NCBI RefSeq assembly: GCF_000026105.1
Contig: NC_008027.1
Location: forward strand, 1,752,001 to 1,816,000
Direction of reading: 5' to 3'
DNA length: 64,000 nt
Source of the DNA: Pseudomonas entomophila L48
GTDB lineage: Bacteria; Pseudomonadota; Gammaproteobacteria; Pseudomonadales; Pseudomonadaceae
Positions 30,241-39,207 of this stretch are shown in pieces. The stretch's first letter is position 1. Each line of letters opens with the position of its first letter. Under the pieces are notes generated by a model that worked only from the letters and a program-made list of their open reading frames with translations, had not been told where the DNA came from and made no database searches. Position numbers and translations under genes: made by a program.

Positions 30241-31067
30241 TCGAACTCGCTCGTGGCTCTCTGAGCAAGATGGCGGTGCGCCTGGAAGCACCGGTCGTTC
30301 AATACAGCTTCCGCCTGGATGACGCAGAGGTTCCGGTCAACCCGCTGATCGGCCAGTCGATCCGCCTGGAATACCTCGGCGCGATCCACTGCACCCATTG
30401 CGGCAAACGTACCAAGACCAGCTTCAGCCAGGGTTACTGCTACCCGTGCATGACCAAGCTGGCCCAGTGCGACGTGTGCATCATGGCCCCGGAAAAATGC
30501 CATTACGACGCCGGCACCTGCCGTGAGCCGTCGTGGGGCGAGCAGTTCTGCATGACCGACCATGTGGTGTACCTGGCCAACTCGTCGGGCATCAAGGTCG
30601 GCATCACCCGCGCCACCCAGCTGCCCACCCGCTGGCTCGACCAGGGTGCCAGCCAGGCGCTGCCGATCATGCGCGTGGCCACCCGCCAGCAATCCGGGCT
30701 GGTCGAGGACGTGCTGCGCAGCCAGGTACCGGACCGCACCAACTGGCGCGCGCTGCTCAAGGGCGACGCCGAGGTGCTCGACCTGCCGGCCATCCGCGAA
30801 CAGATCTTCGACGCCTGCGCCGACGGTATCCGTGGCCTGCAGGAGCGCTTCGGGTTGCAGGCGATCCAGCCGCTGCCCGAAGCCGAGGTGGTGCAGATGC
30901 GCTACCCGGTCGAGGCCTACCCGAAAAAGATCGTCAGCTTCAACCTCGACAAGGACCCGGTCGTGGAAGGCACGCTGCTGGGCATCAAGGGCCAGTACCT
31001 GATCTTCGATACCGGCGTGATCAACATTCGCAAGTACACGGCCTACCAACTGGCCGTGCTCCAGTAA
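30237..31067 (+). CDS. DUF2797 zinc-cysteine protein
   Basis: 276 aa from TTG at 30237, which overlaps the yeaC stop; an ATG at 30270 is a weaker alternative. Eight or more cysteines in CxxC-type pairs (CTHC, CYPC, CDVC, then CH and CRE) suggest zinc binding. After them VYLANSSGIKVGITR followed by RWLDQGA resembles the core of GIY-YIG-type domains; this likeness is inference. Function unknown. Conserved next to yeaC and pepN in pseudomonads. Confidence 0.78.
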   Translation: MIELARGSLSKMAVRLEAPVVQYSFRLDDAEVPVNPLIGQSIRLEYLGAIHCTHCGKRTKTSFSQGYCYPCMTKLAQCDVCIMAPEKCHYDAGTCREPSWGEQFCMTDHVVYLANSSGIKVGITRATQLPTRWLDQGASQALPIMRVATRQQSGLVEDVLRSQVPDRTNWRALLKGDAEVLDLPAIREQIFDACADGIRGLQERFGLQAIQPLPEAEVVQMRYPVEAYPKKIVSFNLDKDPVVEGTLLGIKGQYLIFDTGVINIRKYTAYQLAVLQ

Positions 31068-31079
31068 AGGATCGTCACC

Positions 31080-33737
31080 ATGCGCACTGAACAACCGCAA
31101 GTGATCTACCTCAAGGACTATCAGGCCCCCGAGTACCTGATCGACGAGACCCACCTGACCTTCGAACTGTTCGAGGACCACACCCTGGTGCACGCGCAGT
31201 TGGTCATGCGCCGCAACCCCGAGCGCGGCGCCGGCTTGCCGCCGCTGGTGCTCGACGGCCAGCAGCTGGAGCTGTTGCGGGCGTCGCTGGACGATGTCGA
31301 ACTGAACCCCGGCGACTACCAGCTTGATGCCGACAGCCTGACCGTGCAGCCGAAAACCGGGCAATTCACCCTCGATACCAGCGTGAAGATCCATCCGGAG
31401 AGCAACACCGCGCTGGAAGGCCTGTACAAGTCCGGCAAGATGTTCTGCACCCAGTGCGAGGCCGAGGGCTTCCGCAAGATCACCTACTACCTCGACCGCC
31501 CGGACGTGATGAGCACCTTCACCACCACGGTGATCGCCGAGCAGCATCGCTACCCGGTGCTGTTGTCCAACGGCAACCCTGTGGGCGATGGGCCGGCAGA
31601 AGACGGCCGCCACTGGGCGACCTGGGAAGACCCGTTCAAGAAGCCGGCCTACCTGTTCGCCCTGGTGGCCGGTGACCTGTGGTGCGTCGAAAGCAGCTTC
31701 ACTCGCCAGTCCGGTCGTGACGTCACCCTGCGCATCTATGTCGAGGAAGAGAACCTCGACAAGTGCGACCACGCCATGGTCAGCCTGAAGAAGTCGATGC
31801 GCTGGGACGAGGAAGTCTATGGCCGCGAGTACGACCTGGACATCTTCATGATCGTCGCGGTCAACGACTTCAACATGGGCGCCATGGAAAACAAGGGCCT
31901 GAACATCTTCAACTCCAGTTGCGTGCTGGCCCGCGCCGAGACCGCCACCGACGCTGCCCACCAGCGGGTCGAGGGCGTGGTCGCCCACGAGTACTTCCAC
32001 AACTGGTCGGGCAACCGCGTGACCTGCCGCGACTGGTTCCAGCTGTCGCTCAAGGAAGGCTTCACGGTGTACCGCGACGCTGAATTCAGCGCCGACATGA
32101 ACTCGCGCACGGTCAAGCGCATCGAGGACGTCGCCTACCTGCGCACCCACCAGTTCGCCGAGGATGCCGGCCCCATGGCCCATCCGGTGCGCCCGGACAG
32201 CTTCATCGAGATCTCCAACTTCTACACCCTGACCGTTTACGAAAAGGGTGCGGAAGTGGTGGGCATGGTCCACACACTGCTGGGCACCGAAGGCTTCCGC
32301 AAGGGCAGCGACCTGTACTTCGAACGCCACGACGGCCAGGCTGTTACCACCGACGACTTCATCAAGGCCATGGAAGACGCCAACGGCGTCGACCTGACTC
32401 AGTTCAAACGCTGGTACAGCCAGGCCGGCACGCCGCGCCTGGAAGTCAGCGAGCAGTTTGACGCCGCCGCGCAGACCTACAGCCTGACCTTCCGCCAGAG
32501 CTGCCCGCCGACCCCGGACAAGGTCGAGAAACTGCCGTTCGTGATCCCGGTGGCGCTGGGCCTGCTGGACGCCCAGGGCAATGACCTGCCACTGCGCCTG
32601 GTCGGCGAAGCGCAGGCCGTCGGCACCTCGCGCGTGCTGTCGGTGACCGAGGCCGAGCAGACCTTCACCTTCGAAGGCATCACTGCCAAGCCGCTGCCCT
32701 CGCTGCTGCGCGGCTTCAGCGCGCCGGTCAAACTGAGCTTCCCGTACGACCGCGACCAGTTGATGTTCCTGATGCAGCACGACAGCGACGGCTTCAACCG
32801 CTGGGAAGCGGGGCAGCAGTTGTCGGTGCAGGTACTGCAGGAACTGATCGGCCAGCACCAGCGGGGTGAAGCGCTCAAGCTCGACCAGCGCCTGATCACC
32901 GCCCTGGGCACCGTGCTGGGCAACGAAGCGCTGGACCCGGCCATGGTCGCCGAGATGCTCTCGCTGCCGGGCGAGGCGTACCTCACCGAGATCAGCCAGG
33001 TGGCCGATGTCGATGCGATCCACGCCGCCCGCGAGTTCGCCCGCCAGCAGATCGCCGAGCAACTGTTCGACGCCCTGTGGGCACGCTACCAGGCCAACCG
33101 CGAAGTCTCGCGCAAGACCCCGTACGTGGCCTCGGCCGAGCACTTCGCCCGCCGCAGCCTGCAGAACATCGCGCTGTCGTACCTGATGCTGGGTGGCAAG
33201 CCGCAGGTGCTGGAAGCGACCCTGGAGCAGTTCGAGCAGTGCGACAACATGACCGAGCGCCTGACCGCGCTGGCGGTGTTGGTCAATTCGTCGTTCGAAG
33301 CCGAGCGGGCCAAGGCGCTGGAAGCGTTCGCCGAGCACTTCAAGGACAACCCGCTGGTCATGGACCAGTGGTTCAGCGTGCAGGCGGCCAGCGCGTTGCC
33401 GGGTGGGCTGGCGCGGGTCAAGGCGCTGATGCAGCACCCGGCCTTCACCCTGAAGAACCCGAACAAGGTGCGGGCACTGGTCGGCGCCTTCGCCGGGCAG
33501 AACCTGGTCAACTTCCACGCTGTCGATGGTTCGGGGTACCGCTTCCTGGCGGACCTGGTGATCGAGCTCAATGCGCTGAATCCGCAGATTGCTTCGCGTC
33601 AACTGGCCCCGCTGACCCGCTGGCGCAAGTACGACGAAAAGCGCCAGGCGCTGATGAAGGGCGAGCTGGAGCGGATTCTCGCTTCCGGGGCGCTGTCCAG
33701 TGATGTGTATGAAGTCGTGAGCAAGAGCTTGGCGTAA
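31080..33737 (+). CDS. pepN: Aminopeptidase N
   Basis: M1 family zinc aminopeptidase that clears N-terminal residues from peptides in the cytosol. 885 aa, like E. coli PepN. Exopeptidase motif GAMEN at 267-271; zinc site HEYFH (303-307) with Glu326 as third ligand (HExxH-x18-E). No signal peptide. GGATCG precedes the ATG, and it lies 12 bp after the DUF2797 gene. Confidence 0.97.
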   Translation: MRTEQPQVIYLKDYQAPEYLIDETHLTFELFEDHTLVHAQLVMRRNPERGAGLPPLVLDGQQLELLRASLDDVELNPGDYQLDADSLTVQPKTGQFTLDTSVKIHPESNTALEGLYKSGKMFCTQCEAEGFRKITYYLDRPDVMSTFTTTVIAEQHRYPVLLSNGNPVGDGPAEDGRHWATWEDPFKKPAYLFALVAGDLWCVESSFTRQSGRDVTLRIYVEEENLDKCDHAMVSLKKSMRWDEEVYGREYDLDIFMIVAVNDFNMGAMENKGLNIFNSSCVLARAETATDAAHQRVEGVVAHEYFHNWSGNRVTCRDWFQLSLKEGFTVYRDAEFSADMNSRTVKRIEDVAYLRTHQFAEDAGPMAHPVRPDSFIEISNFYTLTVYEKGAEVVGMVHTLLGTEGFRKGSDLYFERHDGQAVTTDDFIKAMEDANGVDLTQFKRWYSQAGTPRLEVSEQFDAAAQTYSLTFRQSCPPTPDKVEKLPFVIPVALGLLDAQGNDLPLRLVGEAQAVGTSRVLSVTEAEQTFTFEGITAKPLPSLLRGFSAPVKLSFPYDRDQLMFLMQHDSDGFNRWEAGQQLSVQVLQELIGQHQRGEALKLDQRLITALGTVLGNEALDPAMVAEMLSLPGEAYLTEISQVADVDAIHAAREFARQQIAEQLFDALWARYQANREVSRKTPYVASAEHFARRSLQNIALSYLMLGGKPQVLEATLEQFEQCDNMTERLTALAVLVNSSFEAERAKALEAFAEHFKDNPLVMDQWFSVQAASALPGGLARVKALMQHPAFTLKNPNKVRALVGAFAGQNLVNFHAVDGSGYRFLADLVIELNALNPQIASRQLAPLTRWRKYDEKRQALMKGELERILASGALSSDVYEVVSKSLA

Positions 33738-33751
33738 GCCTGGTAGACATT

Positions 33752-33862
33752 GGGGCTGCTGCGCAGCCCTTTCGCGGCACAAGGCCGCTCCTACAGGGGA
33801 CTGCGATCTTCTGTAGGAGCGGCCTTGTGCCGCGAAAGGGCCGCAAGGCGGCCCCGGCTTTT
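33752..33862. repeat. REP-type inverted repeat, possible pepN terminator
   Basis: Arms GGGGCTGCTGCGCAGCCC-TTTCGCGGCACAAGGCC and TGTAGGAGCGGCCTTGTGCC-GCGAAAGGG. The distal GGCCGCAAGGCGGCC stem is followed by CGG and five T, so it can also end transcription after pepN. Confidence 0.85.
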
Positions 33863-34012
33863 TGTGGTTAACAAAACATAACGTCCCGCTCGTTGTGTTC
33901 TGTCGGACAATCCCGATAGCATGGCCCGAAGCTATTCCAGGGCTCTGGAACAGGGTTTTCGCAGCACCTGGCAATAGATTGACCCACCACAAGAACACAA
34001 CAGGGGGCAGTC

Positions 34013-35029
34013 ATGAGAGAGCGGACAACGGTTCGCCACACGCTGGCAGCCAGTGCGATGCTGGCACTGGCGCTGGGTATCGGGGCAGGCAATGCCCTGG
34101 CGGCGGTGGCCGCCGAGCAATACTCGACCGAATCGCCCAAGGCCAGCCAGAGCCTGCTGATCGGCGCCACCCACGCAGGCCAGCGCCTGGTGGTGGTCGG
34201 TGACCGCGGCCACATCCTGTTCTCCGACGACCAGGGCAAGACCTGGACCCAAGCCCGGGTGCCCACCCGGCAACTGCTCACGGCGGTGTTCTTCCTCGAC
34301 GACAAGCGCGGCTGGGCCGTCGGCCATGATGCGCAGATCCTCGCCAGCGCCGATGGCGGCGCAACCTGGAGCAAGCAGTTCGAAGACCTCTCCCGCGAAG
34401 CCCCGTTGCTCGACGTACGTTTCCTCGACCCGCAGCACGGTTTCGCCGTCGGCGCCTATGGCGCCTTGCTCGAAACCCTCGATGGCGGCCAGCACTGGCA
34501 GGACGTCGCCGAACGCCTGGACAACCCCGAGCAACTGCACCTCAACGCCATCACCACCGTGAAGGACGCCGGCCTGTTCATCGTCGGCGAGCAGGGCGGC
34601 ATGTTCCGCTCCCGTGACAACGGCCAGAGCTGGTCGAAAGTCGAAGGCCCCTACGAGGGCTCGCTGTTCGGTGTGATCGGCACCGCGCAACCCAACACGC
34701 TGCTGGCTTACGGCCTGCGCGGCAATTTGTTCCGCTCCACCGATTTCGGCGATTCCTGGCAACCGATTGAGCTGCAGGCCGAACGCGGCCCGCTCGAATT
34801 CGGCCTGGCAAGCGCTACGCTTCTCGATGATGGCAGCCTGGTGCTGGTCGGCAATGGCGGCAGTGTGCTGCGCAGCCATGACGACGGGCAGACGTTCAGC
34901 GTGCGCAACCGCGCCGATCGCATCGCCCTGGCCGGGGTCAGCGGCCTGGCCGGCGGTGGCCTGCTGCTGGTCGGGCAGGGCGGCGTGCACCTGGCCTCGG
35001 CCGATGGCACCGGGGAGGTGCGTCCATGA
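34013..35029 (+). CDS. Ycf48-like BNR-repeat periplasmic protein
   Basis: 338 aa. Signal peptide (cleavage near residue 31, GNALA), then a seven-bladed propeller of the photosystem II assembly factor (Ycf48/HCF136) fold, with repeated blocks like GWAVGHDAQILASADGGATW and GFAVGAYGALLETLDGGQHW. Non-photosynthetic bacteria often carry such proteins beside RND/MMPL exporters; role unknown, possibly a substrate-delivery or assembly partner. The stop overlaps the exporter ATG by four bases. Confidence 0.85.
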   Translation: MRERTTVRHTLAASAMLALALGIGAGNALAAVAAEQYSTESPKASQSLLIGATHAGQRLVVVGDRGHILFSDDQGKTWTQARVPTRQLLTAVFFLDDKRGWAVGHDAQILASADGGATWSKQFEDLSREAPLLDVRFLDPQHGFAVGAYGALLETLDGGQHWQDVAERLDNPEQLHLNAITTVKDAGLFIVGEQGGMFRSRDNGQSWSKVEGPYEGSLFGVIGTAQPNTLLAYGLRGNLFRSTDFGDSWQPIELQAERGPLEFGLASATLLDDGSLVLVGNGGSVLRSHDDGQTFSVRNRADRIALAGVSGLAGGGLLLVGQGGVHLASADGTGEVRP

Positions 35030-37428
35030 CTAGCCGGGAGAGCTTCGACATGCACCAGCAGCACCACAAGGACAAGGCCACGCTGCTCGAGCGCCTGATC
35101 TTCAACAACCGCCCCGTGGTCATCGCCCTTTGCGTACTGGTGAGCATCTTCCTGTTCTGGCAGGCCACGCAGATCCGCCCGTCCACCAGCTTCGAGAAGA
35201 TGATCCCGCTGCAGCACCCGTTCATCGAACAGATGCTCGAGCACCGCAACGACCTGGCCAACCTCGGCAACACCGTGCGCGTCTCGGTGGAGGCGGTCAA
35301 CGGCGACATCTTCGACAAGGACTACATGGAGACGCTGCGCCAGATCCACGACGAGGTGTTCTACATCCCCGGTGTCGACCGTGCCGCCCTCAAGTCGTTG
35401 TGGAGCCCCAGCGTGCGCTGGAGCGAGGTTACCGAAGAGGGCTTCTCCGGCGGCGAGGTCATCCCCAACACCTACAACGGCTCGCAGGACAGCCTCGACA
35501 CGCTGCGCGACAACGTGCTCAAGTCGGGCCAGGTCGGTCGCCTGGTGGCCAACAACTTCAAGTCGAGCATCGTCGACATCCCGCTGCTGGAAAGCTTCCC
35601 CGACCCGCAGGACCCGGGCAGGCAGGTCAAGCTCGACTACCAGCAGTTCTCCCACCAGCTGGAAGAGAAGATCCGCGACAAGTTCCAGGCGCAGAACCCG
35701 AACGTGAAGATCCACATCGTCGGCTTCGCCAAGAAAGTCGGCGACCTGATCGATGGCCTGGTGATGGTGGCGATGTTCTTCGGCGTGGCCCTGGTGATCA
35801 CCTGGGCGCTGCTGTACTGGTTCACCTGGTGCATCCGCAGCACCATCGCCGTGCTCATCACCACCCTGGTGGCGGTGGTCTGGCAGCTGGGGCTGATGCA
35901 CGCGGTGGGCTTCGGGCTCGACCCGTATTCGATGCTGGTGCCGTTCCTGATCTTCGCCATCGGCATCTCCCACGGGGTGCAGAAGATCAACGGCATCGCC
36001 TTGCAATCGAGTGACGCCGACAACGCCCTGACCGCCGCGCGGCGCACCTTCCGCCAGCTGTTCCTGCCGGGGATGATCGCCATCCTCGCCGACGCCGTCG
36101 GCTTCATCACCCTGCTGATCATCGATATCGGGGTGATCCGCGAGCTGGCCATCGGCGCCTCGATCGGCGTGGCGGTGATCGTCTTCACCAACCTGATCTT
36201 GCTGCCGGTGGCGATCAGCTACGTCGGCATCAGCCAGAAGGCCATCGCCCGCAGCAAGAAGGACGCCACCCGCGAGCACCCGTTCTGGCGCCTGCTGGCC
36301 AATTTCGCCAGCCCCAAGGTGGCGCCGGTGTCGGTGGTGCTGGCACTGCTGGCCTTCGCCGGTGGCCTCTGGTACAGCCAGAACCTGAAGATCGGCGACC
36401 TCGACCAGGGCGCGCCGGAGTTGCGCCCGGACTCGCGCTACAACCAGGACAACAGCTTCATCATCAGCAACTACTCCACCAGTTCCGACGTGCTGGTGAT
36501 CATGGTCAAGACCCCGGCCGAGCAGTGCTCGATCCACTCGACCATGGCACCGATCGACGAGCTGATGTGGACCATGGACAACACCCCCGGGGTGCAGTCG
36601 ACCATCTCTCTGGTGACCGTGTCGAAGCAGGTCATCAAGGGCATGAACGAGGGCAGCCTGAAATGGGAGACGCTGTCGCGCAACCCGGACATCCTCAACA
36701 ACTCCATCGCCCGCGCCGACGGCCTGTACAACGCCGACTGCTCGCTGGCGCCGGTGCTGGTGTTCCTCAACGACCACAAGGCCGAGACGCTGGAGCGGGT
36801 CACCGCGGCCGCCAAGACCTTTGCCGACAGCCACAACAAGGAAGGCTTGCAGTTCCTCCTGGCGGCGGGTAACGCCGGCATCGAGGCGGCCACCAATGAG
36901 GTGATCAAGTCGGCGGAGCTGACCATCCTCATCCTCGTCTACATCTGCGTGGCGGTGATGTGCATGATCACCTTCCGCTCCTTCGCCGCGACCTTGTGCA
37001 TCGTCCTGCCGCTGGTGCTGACTTCGGTGCTGGGCAACGCGCTGATGGCGTTCATGGGCATCGGCGTCAAGGTCGCCACCTTGCCGGTGGTGGCGCTGGG
37101 CGTCGGCATCGGCGTGGACTACGGCATCTACATCTACAGCCGCCTGGAGAGCTTCCTGCGCGCTGGCCTGCCTTTGCAGGAGGCCTACTACGAGACCCTG
37201 CGCTCCACCGGCAAGGCGGTGTTGTTCACCGGCCTGTGCCTGGCCATCGGCGTATGCACCTGGATCTTCTCGGCCATCAAGTTCCAGGCCGACATGGGCC
37301 TGATGCTGACCTTCATGCTGCTGTGGAACATGTTCGGCGCCCTGTGGCTGCTGCCAGCGCTGGCGCGGTTCCTGATCAAGCCAAGCAAGCTGGCGGGCAA
37401 GGAGGGCGGGTCGATCTTCGCCCATTGA
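35026..37428 (+). CDS. RND/MMPL-family inner-membrane exporter
   Basis: 800 aa. About 12 transmembrane helices arranged as 1+5 and 1+5 around two large periplasmic loops, the hydrophobe/MMPL type of RND permease. No membrane-fusion or outer-membrane partner is nearby. Likely moves a lipid or hydrophobic compound using proton motive force; the substrate cannot be inferred. ATGA overlap with the Ycf48-like gene argues for an obligate pair. Confidence 0.88.
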   Translation: MTSRESFDMHQQHHKDKATLLERLIFNNRPVVIALCVLVSIFLFWQATQIRPSTSFEKMIPLQHPFIEQMLEHRNDLANLGNTVRVSVEAVNGDIFDKDYMETLRQIHDEVFYIPGVDRAALKSLWSPSVRWSEVTEEGFSGGEVIPNTYNGSQDSLDTLRDNVLKSGQVGRLVANNFKSSIVDIPLLESFPDPQDPGRQVKLDYQQFSHQLEEKIRDKFQAQNPNVKIHIVGFAKKVGDLIDGLVMVAMFFGVALVITWALLYWFTWCIRSTIAVLITTLVAVVWQLGLMHAVGFGLDPYSMLVPFLIFAIGISHGVQKINGIALQSSDADNALTAARRTFRQLFLPGMIAILADAVGFITLLIIDIGVIRELAIGASIGVAVIVFTNLILLPVAISYVGISQKAIARSKKDATREHPFWRLLANFASPKVAPVSVVLALLAFAGGLWYSQNLKIGDLDQGAPELRPDSRYNQDNSFIISNYSTSSDVLVIMVKTPAEQCSIHSTMAPIDELMWTMDNTPGVQSTISLVTVSKQVIKGMNEGSLKWETLSRNPDILNNSIARADGLYNADCSLAPVLVFLNDHKAETLERVTAAAKTFADSHNKEGLQFLLAAGNAGIEAATNEVIKSAELTILILVYICVAVMCMITFRSFAATLCIVLPLVLTSVLGNALMAFMGIGVKVATLPVVALGVGIGVDYGIYIYSRLESFLRAGLPLQEAYYETLRSTGKAVLFTGLCLAIGVCTWIFSAIKFQADMGLMLTFMLLWNMFGALWLLPALARFLIKPSKLAGKEGGSIFAH

Positions 37429-37440
37429 TGTTGTGGCCTG

Positions 37441-37494
37441 TTCGCCGGCAAGCCAGCGCCTACGGATCATTGTAGGAGCCGGCTTGCCGGCGAA
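37441..37494. repeat. REP-type inverted repeat
   Basis: TTCGCCGGCAAGCCAGCGCCTA faces TAGGAGCCGGCTTGCCGGCGAA. The next gene's -10 box (TATAAT at 37501-37506) follows only 6 bp later. Confidence 0.88.
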
Positions 37495-37500
37495 CTCGGT

Positions 37501-37506
37501 TATAAT
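37501..37506 (+). promoter_or_regulatory. Consensus -10 box directly after a REP
   Basis: TATAAT in GGTTATAATGGCC, 29 bp before the ATG at 37535. The -35 region lies inside the REP right arm and is not consensus, so the repeat contributes part of the promoter. Confidence 0.6.
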
Positions 37507-37534
37507 GGCCACCTTTTGTTCCCCTGGTGCCCCC

Positions 37535-37822
37535 ATGACCCTCGCCACCGCCCTCGAATCCTGCGACATGCTCCTGATCGACGGCCTGCACGCCTTCGAC
37601 TTCAACTTTGACGAAACCGGCCTGACCATCGAATGCATGGACGGTCGCCAGCTGCGCCGCTGGACCTTCACCCCCGAGCAGGTCACCGCCGCCACCGGTG
37701 CGGGCGAGGACTGGACCCTCAGCAGTGCCGACGGTGAGCATCGTCTAGTCTGTATGAGTGCCTTTCGCGCCCCGGATGAAGAAGACGATGAACAGGAAAT
37801 GGACGCACCTGCTGACCGCTAG
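37535..37822 (+). CDS. Small acidic protein, DUF5629-like
   Basis: 95 aa, acidic, cytosolic, no signal peptide. Starts MTLATALESCDMLLIDGLHAFDF and ends in a Glu/Asp-rich tail. I associate it with the Pseudomonas-restricted DUF5629 family, but only from memory of such sequences. Function unknown. Overlaps the start of the next gene by 35 bp in another frame. Confidence 0.65.
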   Translation: MTLATALESCDMLLIDGLHAFDFNFDETGLTIECMDGRQLRRWTFTPEQVTAATGAGEDWTLSSADGEHRLVCMSAFRAPDEEDDEQEMDAPADR

Positions 37823-38915
37823 CCTGATGACCTTGGCAATTGAAGCCCACGCAGCGGTTCTGCTGGTGGGCAGCTATACCGATGGCGGCAGCCAGGGGAT
37901 CTATCGCTACGACTTTGATGAGCGCAGTGGCCAGATCGCCAGTCAGCCACGGCAAGTGGTCAAGAGCGTCAGCCCCTCATGGCTGGTGCTGTCTGCCGAC
38001 CAGCGCCTGCTGTTCGCGGTCAACGAAACGCCGCAGGGCCATGTCAGCAGCTTCTCGTTGAGCAAGGCGGGCGAGATCAAACCGCTGAACCAGGTGCCCA
38101 GCCAGGGCGATGAACCGACCCACGCCAGCCTCAGCCACGACCAGCGCTACCTGTTTGTCGCCAACTACGCCGTTGCCCCCGACCCGGGTGGCAGCCTGGT
38201 GGTGATCCCGGTGGCCAAGGACGGCAAGCTCAAGCCGGCAGTGCAGCAGGAACGGCACAAGCCCAGTGGCGTGAACCCCGAACGCCAGGCCGGTGCCCAT
38301 GTGCATTCTCTGGTGTCGTCACCCGATGGCCGTCACCTCTACGCCTGCGATCTGGGCGCGGACAAGGTGTTCATCTACCGCTACGATGGCGCCAGCCCCG
38401 AGCATCCGCTGAGCCCGGCGATCCCGGCCTCGGTCAGCTTGCCCCCAGGCAGTGGGCCTCGGCACCTGCTGTTCGATGCCAAGGGGCGGCATGCCTACCT
38501 GACCCTGGAGATGAGCGCCGAAGTGGTGGTGTTCGATGTACAGGAGGGTGCCTTGGTCGAGCGTCAGCGCCTGCCGCTGACCGAGCGCAAGGATGTTGCG
38601 GCCAAGGCCGCTGGCGGCTTGCACCTGTCGGCCGATGGCCGTTTTCTCTATGTGAGCAACCGCGGTACGGCCAACGAGATCGTGGTGTATGCCGTGGGCA
38701 AGGACGATGGCCTGCTCAGTGTTTTGCAGCATCGTTCGGTGGAGGGTGACCACCCCCGTGAGTTCGCTCTGGACCCCAGCGGCAACTATCTGCTGGTGGC
38801 CAATCAGAAGAGCGGCCGGATCGTCGTCATGCACCGAGACCCGCGTAGCGGCAAGCTCGGCGACACCGTGCAGACATTCACCCAGCCCGCGCCTTCGGAT
38901 CTCAAGTTCCTGTAG
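37788..38915 (+). CDS. Secreted lactonase-fold seven-bladed propeller (YbhE/6-phosphogluconolactonase family)
   Basis: 375 aa. Signal peptide ending IEAHA, then a lactonase propeller (GSYTDGGSQGIYRYDFD, AGAHVHSLVSSPDGRHLYACDLGADKV, GSGPRHLLFDAKGRHAYLTLE). Relatives include cytosolic 6-phosphogluconolactonase, but the export signal implies a periplasmic substrate, possibly sugar lactones. An in-frame ATG at 37776 is also possible. The TAG stop lies inside a REP arm (CTGTAGGAGC). Confidence 0.82.
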   Translation: MNRKWTHLLTASLMTLAIEAHAAVLLVGSYTDGGSQGIYRYDFDERSGQIASQPRQVVKSVSPSWLVLSADQRLLFAVNETPQGHVSSFSLSKAGEIKPLNQVPSQGDEPTHASLSHDQRYLFVANYAVAPDPGGSLVVIPVAKDGKLKPAVQQERHKPSGVNPERQAGAHVHSLVSSPDGRHLYACDLGADKVFIYRYDGASPEHPLSPAIPASVSLPPGSGPRHLLFDAKGRHAYLTLEMSAEVVVFDVQEGALVERQRLPLTERKDVAAKAAGGLHLSADGRFLYVSNRGTANEIVVYAVGKDDGLLSVLQHRSVEGDHPREFALDPSGNYLLVANQKSGRIVVMHRDPRSGKLGDTVQTFTQPAPSDLKFL

Positions 38916-38997
38916 GAGCGGCTTCAGCCGCGAAGAAATCAACGCGGTGTCAGGCACCGGCTTCGCCGGTGTTCGCGGCTAAAGCCGCTCCTACAGA
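38909..38997. repeat. REP-type inverted repeat overlapping a stop codon
   Basis: CCTGTAGGAGCGGCTTCAGCC faces GGCTAAAGCCGCTCCTACAG around a GGCACCGGCTTCGCCGGTG centre. The first TAG is the stop codon of the lactonase-like gene. Confidence 0.88.
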
Positions 38998-39016
38998 GGC
39001 CGCCAGCGCTGCACGA

Positions 39017-39046
39017 CCTGTAGGAGCCGGCTTTGCCGGCGAATAG
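39017..39046. repeat. Solo REP half
   Basis: CCTGTAGGAGCCGGCTTTGC-CGGCGAATAG, a single arm of the TTCGCCGGC family, 20 bp after the paired REP. Confidence 0.75.
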
Positions 39047-39081
39047 GCCGGAACAGCCAAGCCCTGTGCAGTGTCGTCCCA

Positions 39082-39102
39082 ATTATCAATGGCCGTGATA
39101 AT
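39082..39102. promoter_or_regulatory. Perfect dyad ATTATCA-N7-TGATAAT
   Basis: Two 7-bp half-sites in perfect inverted repeat with a 7-bp spacer, in an otherwise GC-rich region, about 105 bp upstream of the small secreted protein gene at 39208. It has the size and symmetry of a dimeric repressor site. Confidence 0.5.
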
Positions 39103-39207
39103 CGCTACTGCCGCAATGAATTTCTGTGGGCGAGCCCATCGGCGTAAGTTTTGACCCAAGGCCCCGACGGGCCCCTGTCAAACCACCTGATGTCGAGGAC
39201 CGCCCCC

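Noticed and set aside
30162..33998. A 1278-codon antisense frame over pepN and the DUF2797 gene
   Set aside because: Same codon-bias effect; pepN on the other strand has all catalytic motifs and a proper start.
34708..37695. A 995-codon antisense frame over the RND exporter
   Set aside because: Repetitive His/Gln/Asp/Arg composition typical of antisense to membrane-protein codons.
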